Assembly (NCBI GenBank): GCA_905221605.1
Contig: CAJNDS010000147.1
Location: 146,167-210,166 of the forward strand
Direction of reading: 5' to 3'
Source of the DNA: Symbiodinium natans
Lineage: Eukaryota; Sar; Dinophyceae; Suessiales; Symbiodiniaceae
DNA length: 64,000 bases
Of this stretch, positions 12,601-18,201 are shown piece after piece; position 1 is the stretch's first letter, and every line of letters starts with the position of its first letter. Made by a program: the position numbers and the translations under genes. The notes under the pieces are model-generated. The model saw only the letters and a program-made list of their open reading frames with translations. It was not told where the DNA came from and made no database searches.

Positions 12601-15377
12601 AGCTGGGCAAGTTCGGCAAGCTTTCCGATGCGCACCCACCCCCATTCCCCTGCACGTGAAGTTTTCAACTGACGGCAGTTTAAATCAACTAAGAAGCTGA
12701 TTCACTTGGCGGCTCATTCACTTGGCAGGTCTGTCAGACGCTTTCTGTGCTCTTGCCTAGGAACCCCAGCGCCCAGCCAGAGCTTCTTAGTTAGTGCCAG
12801 CGCCTTTCGCATGCAGCAGTGTTCTAATATTGCAAGAGCCCCCTAGTCAGACAAAAAACTATATACAAGGCTCCGTATGAAAGCACTCGGCAGGCCCCCT
12901 AAGCCTCAAAACCAACCCACCCTCAACCCTCAACCCTCAAAACAACCCACGCCCCTAAACCCTCAACCCTATGCCCTAAACCCTTGGCAAGGCAGAGGCG
13001 AACCTTCTGAAGTTTCTGCCCTCCTTGCATGCTGCCCCGGCGCTCTCACAGCTCTGGCTCATGGCCAACGAGCCACTGGGGGGTTGATTAGGGTTTGGGG
13101 TTTAGGGTTTTGGAGCAAATGGTTGTTGTTCTACAGGCCCCCAAAAGCCTAAAATGTAACCCGATGAACCCCATAGACATGTACAACTTAACTTCTAGGT
13201 CCCCCAGACCCCACCGTCGCTGCCGGACAGGCTGTTCTCTGCACGCTTATTTATAGAAGTTCTATTCAGCTCACCTGAAAACCACTCCAACCCACCCACC
13301 CAAAGAAAACGCGACAATCTCGGAGTGTCGTCACTGGCTGGAGACCAGTCAAGGCTGGAGGAGTTACCGAGCATGGACGCCAACACCAAGCTAGAATTCC
13401 TGGACGTCACGCAGAATCGGCTGCGAGTTCTTCCTTCGCTTGAGAAGGTGCGTGCGCTCGCCTGCCTGAGAGCCAGCTCCAATGCCTTGCAGGCGATTCC
13501 CGCGATCAGCCCTCGCGCAAGGTGGGGTGTCCGAACCCTAAACCCTAAACCCTAAACCCTAAACCCGAAACCCGAAACCCGAAACCCGAAACCCTAAACC
13601 TTACCATCGTCAACTCCCAGGTTGGCGGAGCTGTCGGTGGCTTACAACCAGCTGCGGCAGTTGGACCTTTCGGGGATGGAGTTTCAGTCGCTGAGAATAC
13701 TCAACGTGCAGGGAAACCTCCTGGAGTCGATACCAGGGCTGGGAGGATTGGCTTCCTTGACCCTTCTAGGGATACTTGGGAATATGTTTTTTTCTTCATT
13801 TTTTGGGTACTAGAATTCCGAATGAAGCAGCTGAATGGTCATTTTTTTGCTCGGCTTCCAAGTTCAGTGAAGGACCCACCTTGGGCTGCGTGGGAACCGC
13901 TTGAAGCAACTGCCGGCCTTGGTAGCAAGAAAGTTGCACGCGCTGGACGTGTCGTCAAACCGCTTGCAAGAGCTGTCGCTGCCGCACTACCTCCCCTTGC
14001 AGAAGCTTGCGCTCAATCATGTGAGAAGAGCCCTTGCCCATTTTTTGGTTGTCTTTCCGTACTGATCGACAAAGCTGAGCTTTACTAAGTTGTTCTGTAA
14101 GTACCGGAGAAGACAGGCATCTGAGTGCAGACCACAATCAGCTGACCTCCATTCGGGGCTTGGACAAGATGACGGACTTGATCTTCTTACACCTTCGGCA
14201 CCTTGGGGACTAGATGAACCCTATAATTGGGGTCATCATACCCTATGCCAATATCATCCCTATCAAGGTATATGGACCATAAACCCTGTTAAGGTTCATT
14301 TCGTAGATTTTAGTCCCCAAGGAATAACAGCCTCACGGAACTTCCGGACTTGGAAATGTGTACACAATTGAAGCGCCTGTCCGTGAACGACAACCTGCTT
14401 TCATCCATTGGCCCTCTCCCACGGTTGCTGTTAGAGCTGAACGCTTCAACGAACCGCTTACGCCAGATGCCTCCTTTCCCTGACGGTAGCTATCTGCACA
14501 TTCTGAATGTCGAGGACAACCTGTTCGAGGAGCTCTCTTTTCTGACCTTTAGCCACCTGATATACTTGAACGCGCGTGACAATAAGCTGAAGCAGCTTCC
14601 GACCTTGCAGCACGTCACGGAGTTGCGCTACCTGGATGTTTCTGGCAACCAGCTGACCTCTCTACCACCACTGCAAGACACTCGCTAGGCTGTTGGGACA
14701 TTTTACATATATATATATATATATTTATTTATTTATTCATTTTTTCCCTTCTTGGGATTAAAGGGATCCTATTCAGGCAAAATTTGTTCAGGGGGTTTTT
14801 AGTAGGTGCCATCCTAGGACCTCTCCTACATCATGGGCCTGTGTGTGTCCAACAACAGCCTCTTGGTAGCCCCAGTGGGTACCCTCTACCCTTTCTTTTT
14901 TTGGTTATGGGTTCCTTTACAAAGTAACCACCCCCCAAAAAAAATGCCCTTATCATAAACCCTAAACCCTAAACCCTAAACCCTATGGTTACTGGGCTAC
15001 TCAGGCCTGCGGGCGCTGCCGAACCTCTCCGGCCTCCACTTTCTCCACTCCGTGGGCTGTGCTGGCAACCCCCTGAAACAGACTCCCCACCTGGAGGTCA
15101 CCTGTGACTGGGCCGTTGTTATGGGTTTAGGGTTTAGGGTTTAGGGTTTAGGGTTTAGGGTTTAGGGTGTAGGGTTTAGGGTTTAGGGTTTAGGGTCATG
15201 TTACATGTTTGTGAATACTGAAACCAAATAGGATCCAAAATGATAATTTTAAGATAGTGCTCCAACAATGGTGCAGGTGACTGCTGTGCAGAGGCCGTGG
15301 TGCATGAAGGCCGGCTGGCGTGGTGCAACAGACACAAGGAGGAGGAGCCGTGGGATGATCCAGAGCTTGAGACGTGA
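2434..15377 (+). CDS. Polytopic membrane protein with about 25 leucine-rich repeats, about 32 exons
   Basis: Exons: 2434-2513, 2684-2760, 2990-3049, 4173-4264, 4889-5052, 5209-5346, 5465-5639, 5777-5881, 6098-6137, 6324-6392, 6522-6637, 6830-6876, 7302-7338, 7508-7619, 7766-7889, 8146-8186, 8681-8793, 10134-10186, 10922-10971, 11984-12022, 12076-12111, (12327-12384, 12548-12598 less sure), 12992-13071, 13354-13521, 13621-13758, 13873-14015, 14131-14197, 14322-14676, 14818-14857, 15005-15103, 15277-15377. Phases agree at nearly every junction, and inside the repeats most joins restore LxxLxLxxNxLxxLP exactly. The coding sum is near 3.1 kb. The order is several hydrophobic segments, a last transmembrane segment, a Cys-rich linker, then LRRs and a Cys-containing cap, which suggests a membrane protein with an exposed LRR domain for ligand or protein binding. 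The ligand is unknown. The 5' end and exons 12327-12598 are the weak points. Confidence 0.75.
3050..4172 (+). other. 1.1 kb GA-AG intron with GAACCT edge repeats
   Basis: Starts GAACCTTGG and ends CAGCCCAG before GAACCT. It holds TTTAGGG near its start, AT microsatellites (3093-3130, 3697-3736), a GA tract (3735-3750), a perfect 37-bp hairpin (3965-4049) and CCCTAAA near its end. Short ORFs inside (from 3137) are not conserved-looking. Exons on both sides join in frame into a hydrophobic segment. Confidence 0.7.
3965..4049 (+). repeat. Perfect 37-bp inverted repeat with an 11-nt loop
   Basis: Left arm 3965-4001 and right arm 4013-4049 are exact reverse complements, starting CCCCATCACCATCTCC. 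No heptads lie in the arms. Perfect identity implies a recent origin or selection for pairing. It could be a small-RNA precursor or a young foldback element; nothing in the sequence decides. Confidence 0.9.
4265..4888 (+). other. GC-AG intron of 624 nt in the LRR gene
   Basis: Begins GCACCTTGGAGACC, the left end of the CCTTGGGGAC family, and contains TTTAGGG (4298-4363), the right end of a GGTTACTGGGC...CCAAG element (4374-4391) and CCCTAAA (4624-4670). It ends AGAAG before GCATGG. GCA is repeated at the edges. Removing it joins FFLLAG to MGPLVPSVLGG in frame. Confidence 0.6.
5053..5208 (+). mobile_element. Introner-like element, family C (GT-AG, AGGTAC edge repeat)
   Basis: The 156-nt intron starts GTACCTTGGCAGCC and ends GGCTACCAAG, imperfect inverted ends. 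AGGTAC occurs at both edges. The middle reads TTTTCCCC...TTTCAAGGGTTCCC then AACCAACCCCCC, a layout shared with 7339-7507, 14858-15004, 17255-17357 and 21609-21690. Exons rejoin in frame (VALLE to VLQLFNQG). Repeated, similar, palindromic introns of near-constant length match the definition of introners. Confidence 0.75.
5640..5776 (+). repeat. Intron with a 34-bp tandem repeat
   Basis: After a short TTTAGGG run, the unit TTTTTAGGGTGTAACTCTTC plus TTTAGGTTTCGGG is repeated about 2.6 times (5688-5776). The intron begins GGGGTT and ends CTTTAG, so the splice would be GG-AG. The exons join as QLQEAIGAPRVLAV. Confidence 0.55.
6138..6323 (+). mobile_element. Introner-like element, family B (CCTTGGGGAC ends), GT-AG
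   Basis: The 186-nt intron begins GTGCCTTGGGGACG and ends GTCCCCAAG; CCTTGGGGAC and its complement form the terminal inverted repeat. GTG occurs at both edges. CCCTAAA repeats fill the 3' half. Splicing gives LSLAWPYLSLWVKLLDLRD in frame. Confidence 0.72.
6393..6521 (+). repeat. Intron made almost wholly of TTTAGGG
   Basis: About 14 perfect TTTAGGG copies (6409-6510) lie between a 20-bp direct repeat (6382-6401 and 6511-6530, 18 of 20 identical; ATGGACCAGAGGCGC against ATGGGCCAGAGGCGC). Splicing GC-AG within the repeats keeps the frame MDQRRRVCGPW. The array therefore behaves as an insertion that duplicated flanking exon sequence. Confidence 0.75.
6638..6829 (+). mobile_element. Introner-like element, family B, GC-AG
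   Basis: Begins GCACCTTGGGGGA and ends GGTCGCCAAG. Inside is the diagnostic motif of the family, AATAGGAATTCTAGTAGTATAG-like, three times (6692-6795). Exons join as YSKPWREGCEVF. Confidence 0.7.
6830..7338 (+). CDS. Cys-rich juxtamembrane exons of the LRR gene (6830-6876, 7302-7338)
   Basis: The two small exons (47 and 37 nt) join through a GA-AG intron (6877-7301) to read CEVFRFDFFGRSCECAYYAR and then ELQCGS. Four Cys lie within about 25 residues directly after the last transmembrane segment and its SPCYSKPW tail. The spacing resembles a small disulfide-bonded or EGF-like module that leads into the LRR domain, which would place the LRRs outside the cell or in a lumen. This assignment is inference from Cys content and position only. 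Confidence 0.6.
6877..7301 (+). mobile_element. Composite family B element, GA-AG intron of 425 nt
   Basis: The ends are GAGCCTTGGGGGACC and TCGTCCCCAAG, with GAG repeated at the edges. The interior holds TTTAGGG (6908-6953) and four tandem copies of the unit with CATATACCCTATACTACTAT (about 6955-7255, the third beginning at 7097). The unit has grown by tandem duplication inside the intron. Confidence 0.7.
7339..7507 (+). mobile_element. Introner-like element, family C, GC-AG, with a heptad insertion
   Basis: Begins GCATCTTGGCAGCG, has TTTTCCCCTTTTTTTGGCTCAAGG (7366-7389, interrupted here by no other motif) and ends GCTAGCCAAG. A short CCCTAAACC stretch (7470-7486) splits the conserved 3' end TTACTGGGC from GGGCTAGCC, so the heptads arrived after the element. 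Confidence 0.68.
7508..8793 (+). CDS. LRR block 1 (7508-7619, 7766-7889, 8146-8186, 8681-8793)
   Basis: Repeat cores read LQVLHLENC, LRFLLLNRNSLRELP, LRELHVSGNLLRELP, LQFISAEHNQLTELP and LRYLMADSNNISVPP. The third and fourth repeats are completed only by splicing. Removing 7890-8145 (GA-AG, GATC repeated at both edges) joins ...RELP to DLSSNGAL. Removing 8187-8680 (GC-AG) joins FISAE to HNQLTELP, restoring the LxxLxLxxNxL spacing. Exon 7508-7619 begins after a palindromic intron whose last bases are CCAAG. Confidence 0.78.
7890..8145 (+). mobile_element. GA-AG intron, family with TTAGAAAAGCTGAATTTAGT
   Basis: GATC is repeated at both edges (7890 and 8146). Inside, a unit with CACCTTTTTGGGATATCC and CCTATAGAAC is present three times in direct orientation (7920-8105). 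There are no telomeric heptads. Removing it restores RELPDLSSNGAL. Confidence 0.65.
8187..8680 (+). other. Intron opening with TTTAGGG and closing with CCCTAAA
   Basis: GCTCCTCTGCTGG is followed at once by about nine TTTAGGG copies (8200-8265). The last 40 nt are CCCTAAACCCTAAACCC plus TAGAAG. Ends of opposite orientation could pair in RNA. Between them lie unique sequence and a GGCTTTTGGGACATTTC-type element. It is the clearest telomeric-ended intron of the LRR gene. Confidence 0.72.
8794..10133 (+). other. 1.34 kb intron with a polypyrimidine block
   Basis: Runs from GGAAGTTC to CACGAG with GGAA at both edges; by frame the splice is GG-AG. Contents in order: short TTTAGGG (9010-9058), a CT-rich satellite (9059-9320), a CA tract (9474-9488), a TTTAGGG array (9592-9690) and CCCTAAA at the 3' end. 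ORFs in the CT block are low complexity. Confidence 0.55.
9059..9325 (+). repeat. CTTCCTCTTCCTGTCCT polypyrimidine satellite
   Basis: A run of about 265 bases composed almost only of C and T on the + strand, built on CCTCTTCCTGTCCT units with a unique insert at 9126-9180. The ORFs in both strands are repeat artefacts. Confidence 0.9.
10134..12111 (+). CDS. LRR block 2, five micro-exons (10134-12111)
   Basis: Exons of 53, 50, 39 and 36 nt encode LLALGLNHNDLVEAP, LEQLYLEGNSLTELPSL and a weaker repeat ending LNFKDN. The join at 10186/10922 lies in an 8-bp direct repeat (AGGCGCCT); the join at 10971/11984 lies in GGAAC. Both restore the LRR register exactly. A second partial copy of exon 10922-10971 sits inside the following intron at 11121-11175. 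Beyond 12111 the register becomes irregular. Confidence 0.7.
10187..10921 (+). other. GC-AG intron with telomeric ends and an 8-bp edge repeat
   Basis: AGGCGCCT flanks the intron on both sides. TTTAGGG starts 27 nt in; the last 350 nt are CCCTAAA, CCCTACA and CCCGAAA-type repeats. Splicing gives LNHNDLVEAPSLVGN, exactly the LRR register. Confidence 0.8.
10946..11175 (+). repeat. 55-bp direct repeat bracketing a TTTAGGG array
   Basis: 10946-11000 and 11121-11175 differ at only about 4 of 55 positions. The first copy covers the end of exon 10922-10971 and the intron start; the second is intronic. Between them are about 15 TTTAGGG copies. The arrangement is what tandem duplication with array insertion, or break repair with heptad addition, would leave. 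Confidence 0.85.
10972..11983 (+). other. 1.0 kb GA-AG intron, G-rich heptads decaying to GGTGTTTAGGG
   Basis: The interior from 11180 to 11700 is a decayed G-rich repeat (TTTAGGGTGTTC and similar). ORFs such as 11401-11647 are repeat translations (FRVLRVF). The 3' end holds CCCGGAACCCGGAACCC. GGAAC repeats flank the intron and the join LEGNSLTELP is exact. Confidence 0.7.
12209..12329 (+). mobile_element. Palindromic element, family A (CTACTTGGAGGTTC ends)
   Basis: A 17-bp perfect terminal inverted repeat (12209-12225 and 12313-12329; GGCCTACTTGGAGGTTC). The interior has TGTACTTATAGGCC. It ends at the acceptor AGTAG of exon 12327. Other copies: 828-980, 15575-15683, 20247-20364, 35793-35983, 39519-39647 and 42418-42535. 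Confidence 0.82.
12327..13071 (+). CDS. LRR block 3, partly unresolved (12327-12384, 12548-12598, 12992-13071)
   Basis: The exon 12992-13071 reads NLLKFLPSLHAAPALSQLWL and connects backward through a GC-AG intron (12599-12991) with GCAG at both edges, giving LEILNAEANLLKFLP, a perfect repeat. It connects forward through 13072-13353 (GC-AG) to give LSQLWLMANELEELP. The two upstream pieces are less certain. 12327-12384 directly follows a palindromic element ending AGTAG and reads RLRLLDDIRAKERASKLQ. 12548-12598 has LPRLEILN, but its start and the reading before it do not fit the consensus, so a missed micro-exon or an indel is likely. Confidence 0.5.
13354..15103 (+). CDS. LRR block 4, the main repeat run (13354-15103)
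   Basis: Eight exons carry the best-conserved repeats, among them LEFLDVTQNRLRVLP, LAELSVAYNQLRQL, LTHLGLRGNRLKQLP, LHALDVSSNRLQEL, LIFLHLRNNSLTELP, LKRLSVNDNLLSSI, LIYLNARDNKLKQLP, LRYLDVSGNQLTSLP and IMGLCVSNNSLRALP. Exon 14322-14676 alone holds 355 nt of uninterrupted repeats. The intron types differ in sequence (GT-AG at 13522-13620, GA-AG at 13759-13872 and 14677-14817, GC-AG at 14198-14321 and 14858-15004), yet every one except 14016-14130 rejoins the repeats without a frame error. The 14016-14130 junction fits only as AT-AG or a small error. Confidence 0.88.
13522..13620 (+). other. 99-nt canonical GT-AG intron made of CCCTAAA/CCCGAAA
   Basis: GTGGGGTGTCCG is followed by CCCTAAA and CCCGAAA units (13534-13600) and TTACCATCGTCAACTCCCAG. 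Exons join as ISPRARLAELSVAYNQL. The heptads supply the C-rich tract upstream of the AG and CTAAA motifs that resemble branch sites. Confidence 0.85.
13759..13872 (+). mobile_element. GA-AG intron with a 5-bp target-like repeat GACCC
   Basis: GACCC starts the intron (13759-13763) and recurs right after it (13873-13877). The intron has no heptads. Only removal at this repeat gives LASLTHLGLRGNRLKQLP, the exact LRR consensus. Confidence 0.8.
14198..14321 (+). mobile_element. Introner-like element, family B, GC-AG, 124 nt
   Basis: CCTTGGGGAC (14201-14210) and GTCCCCAAGG (14313-14322) are perfect 10-bp inverted ends. Inside is the family core, ATACCCTATGCCAATATCAT and GGTATATGGACCATAAACCC. Removal joins LIFLHLR to NNSLTELP without an extra or missing residue. 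Splicing as G^GC...AG^G uses a GC donor. Confidence 0.88.
14677..14817 (+). mobile_element. GA-AG intron with AT microsatellite
   Basis: GAC at both edges. Contains (AT)n and (TTTA)n at 14706-14738, and GTTCAGGCAAAATTTGTTCAG-like sequence also seen near 6050. Removal gives LPPLQDLSYIMGLCVS, the same length as the neighbouring repeat. Confidence 0.75.
14858..15004 (+). mobile_element. Introner-like element, family C, GC-AG, GCCT edge repeat
   Basis: Starts GCCTCTTGGTAGCCCC and ends GGTTACTGGGCTACTCAG before GCCT. A CCCTAAA run (14955-14984) sits near the 3' end. Removal restores SNNSLRALPNL. Confidence 0.82.
15104..15276 (+). other. GT-AG intron with a 7-bp edge repeat GTGACTG
   Basis: TTTAGGG occupies 15122-15196, then unique sequence and GGTGCAG. 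The 7-bp repeat at the splice sites is the longest perfect target-like duplication not itself containing heptads. Confidence 0.83.
15277..15377 (+). CDS. Last exon of the LRR gene, Cys cap and stop
   Basis: Exon 15005-15103 ends in GNPLKQTPHLEVT and joins across a GT-AG intron (15104-15276) to give CDCCAEAVVHEGRLAWCNRH, followed by an acidic tail and TGA at 15375-15377. The junction lies in a perfect 7-bp direct repeat, GTGACTG (15104-15110 and 15277-15283). GNPL followed by clustered Cys is typical of a C-terminal LRR cap. The acidic end has no retention or anchor signal that I can see. Confidence 0.82.
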
Positions 15378-16464
15378 AAATCCGATTCTCTTGGCTTTTG
15401 GTAGGCCAGTCACGAGTAGCTTGTTAGGGTCCTTATGATAAGGGGATCCTACTATTCGGGGATCGATGTTGGGGGTCTCCTATTTTCGTCAACCCCCCAA
15501 ATGCAGCACATGCGCGCATGGCAACCCGCCCCTTTCTCAAAAGTGCAGCTGCCGACTGTCTGGGGATGTTTATTACTTGGAGGTTCATGGTACTTATTAA
15601 CCATGTATAACTGTACTTATAACCCACTTTTATAATGGTTATAAGTACAGTTATAGGTTAATAAGTACCATGAACCTCCAAGTAGGGTTTGGCCAGGGGT
15701 CAAAACTGACAGTACAGGGGTTAATTAAGGTTTAAGACGAGGCCCCCCCGCCCTCCCTCTACAAGGAGGGGCCCCCTTACTATACTAAGTGTAGTTAAGG
15801 GACTTGCAACCTAACTTAGCATCCTTATAACCCAATTTAGGGCTCTCATAACTCTACTTATAACTAGGGGGCCCCCCTAAACCCTAAACCCTAAACCCTA
15901 AACATTCCTTGTACACTTGAAGGCATTTCTGAGTGTGCAAGGCAGCTGCCGCCAGCCTACGGCGTGCGCTTGCCAGTGGAGAGGCGCGGTTGAACCTTAA
16001 CTTAGGGTTTAGGGTTTAAGGTTTAGGGTTTAGGGTTTAGGGTTTGGGGTTTAGTTTAGGGTTTAGGGACCTGTCGCATGCTTTCTTGATCATGTGGAGG
16101 CTGTTACTAAGATCAGGTACCACGCCTCAAAAATGAATCGACATATGGAGGGGCTAAAGTGGTGATCTTTTTTGGGGGTACTTAACTTTCTTACTGCAGA
16201 ATTCTAAAGCGTAAAGGAGGGTTCTGAAAAAAAGGAGGAACCTTGCACAGCCTGATACTTAACCCTGAACCCTAGACCCTAACCCTAAACCCAAAACCCT
16301 AAACCCTAAACCCTAAACCGGCCAAAAGGAGCCCAAACACAGAACACCACCAACAGCTCTGCACTCGGAATCCCAAGCCCTAAACCCTAAACCCTAAACA
16401 CTAAACCCTCAACCCTAAACCCTAAACCCTAAAGCCTAGCCCTGAACCTCAGTCCCTCCTCCAG
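15378..16464 (+). other. Region between the LRR gene stop and the next exon islands
   Basis: Holds a family E fragment (15437-15490), the family A element, CCCTAAA (15886-15903) and TTTAGGG arrays. One exon-like island is 15926-15992, reading GISECARQLPPAYGVRLPVE. No promoter motif is recognisable. Confidence 0.5.
15575..15683 (+). mobile_element. Palindromic element, family A, best copy
   Basis: Perfect 28-bp inverted ends (15575-15602 and 15656-15683, beginning ACTTGGAGGTTCATGG) and a subterminal palindrome around TATAACTGTACTTATAAC. No ORF. It resembles a MITE; here it lies downstream of the LRR gene stop, not in a proven intron. Confidence 0.88.
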
Positions 16465-17015
16465 GAGCAGCTGCCGCCGGGGCGCTTCGGCGAGGTGTCT
16501 CTTGGGTTGGGTCCTGGAGGAGTTGGTGTAGGGTTTAGGGTTTAGGGTTTAGTGTTTAGGTTTTAGGGTTTAGGGTTCAGGGTTTAGTGTTTAGCGTTTA
16601 GGGTAGGGCTTCAAGGGAATTGGAGCTGAGGATGTTGTGGGGACTCGGGCTGCAGGGCTTTCGGATGCTTCTGGGCGTCACCGCGCGGGCTTTCTGTGTG
16701 GGCACGTGAGGCTACCAAGCCCAACCGGAGAGTCTGTTTTTTTTAAATTTAAAATCGTTCCCTAAGCTACAGTTTAGGGCTTAACTAGGGCCCAGAGTAG
16801 GCCCTTACTTTTTTAGGGGTTTAGGTTCAGCTACAATCGCCTTTGAGCGAAGAGGGCCCTAGTAGATCAAATCCCACACTTGGCAGGAAGGAGGGGAGAG
16901 CCGGGCCTTCTCGAGGTGGCTCTTAAAGTGGTAAGGATTTAGGGTTTAGGGTTTAGGGTTTAGGGTTTAGGTTTTAGGGTTTAGGGTTTAGCCCATCCTG
17001 CAACCCTGTCCCTCG
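16465..17015 (+). CDS. Possible protein-kinase N-lobe exons
   Basis: Island 16465-16527 reads LPPGRFGEVSLGLGPGG, like a glycine loop (GxFGEV). Island 16891-16930 reads GEPGLLEVALKVV, like the VAIK lysine strand, and is followed by GTAAGG, a canonical donor. Near 16993 HPATLSL could follow the C helix. Loop and lysine strand in the right order 400 bases apart on one strand suggest a kinase, but I could not join the two exons in phase and found no HRD or DFG exon. Treat it as a hypothesis. Confidence 0.33.
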
Positions 17016-17146
17016 CCTTGGGGACTAGATGAGCCTTGAAAGGGTGTACGGCTCCAAATACCTGCATTATTCAGGTTCAGTGAATAGGGAGTCTGATAGC
17101 ATAGGGCATTACGACCCCAGTTTTGGGGTTCATCTGGACCCCAAGG
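17016..17146 (+). mobile_element. Palindromic element, family B copy
   Basis: CCTTGGGGAC at 17016-17025 and GGACCCCAAGG at 17136-17146, with TGATAGCATAGGGCATTACG inside. Other family members: 22563-22729, 58533-58660 and partial ends at 2981-2990 and 24440-24482. Confidence 0.75.
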
Positions 17147-18162
17147 TCTGTAGAGCTTCAGGCCCTAAACCCGCTCTGTTTTCAGATCCTGAGCCCTACA
17201 AGCCCGAAACCCCTGCTGAATTCGCTACGTCTGATTTGGGATGTTCCCCCTTATGCTAGGAGTCCTCACCCTTTTTGTTGGTTCAAGGGTTCGCTTATAC
17301 AGAAACCAACCCCAAAAGGGGTGCCCTTATCATATTATGGTCTCTGGGCTACCAAGAGGGATTATAGTGCCCTAACCCCTAAACCCTAAACCCTAAACCC
17401 CCTATTAGAAACCCTATAAAGGACTGTAAGCATGAGGGGGAGCATCCCAACATCTGAGACTCAATTGCCCGCTCCCCGTGCAGCAAGATAGGGCTTGAGT
17501 TTTGCAGGGCTACCACCCAACACCTACCTGTCTACTATTTGCTTAAGATCCCCAAAAGAATGCACAAAAACAATCCCTCTCTGGCCCTTAAGAATACGGA
17601 AGAATATGCTTTAGTTTTTTGGGGGTTCTGAAGCAACTCGCAGTTCTGTAGGGCATTCATGGGCAATTTTTTTCATATTTGGGTCCCGCCTTTGGGGTCC
17701 AGTACCATGGAGCCCCGAATTCCCTTTTTTACCCTATAATGAACCCGAGTTTTCTCTTTTTTTTTTTTGGGGGGGGGGGTAGGGTTCGCTTTGCAGTTCT
17801 TTGACGCGACCTGCGAATTCTTCGCCTTTGCGGGATGAACGCGGTGTCTTCTTAGCGTGGTCACTTGGTGTTTCTTTGGCCAGGGTGCCGAAGTGTGCAG
17901 GCAGAGGTTTCGGGATTAGGATTTAGAGGACCCTCAACCTCAAGAGCCCGAAGACTAGAAGTGCTTTCGGGATCGTCTCAACCTCCCCAAACCCTAAACC
18001 CTAAACCCTAAACCCTAAATCGTTTGAACCCGAGCGCGTGGGGGGGTGTGGAGGCACTGGCGGCCTTATCCGAAACAGGGGCTGACCTGCAGGCTCCGTC
18101 TGCGGGTAGTTCGGCCAGGGTCCCCTTGCAGGTCCCCGATATGATACGCCACCCTTAGAGTA

Positions 18163-18201
<39 letters not shown>

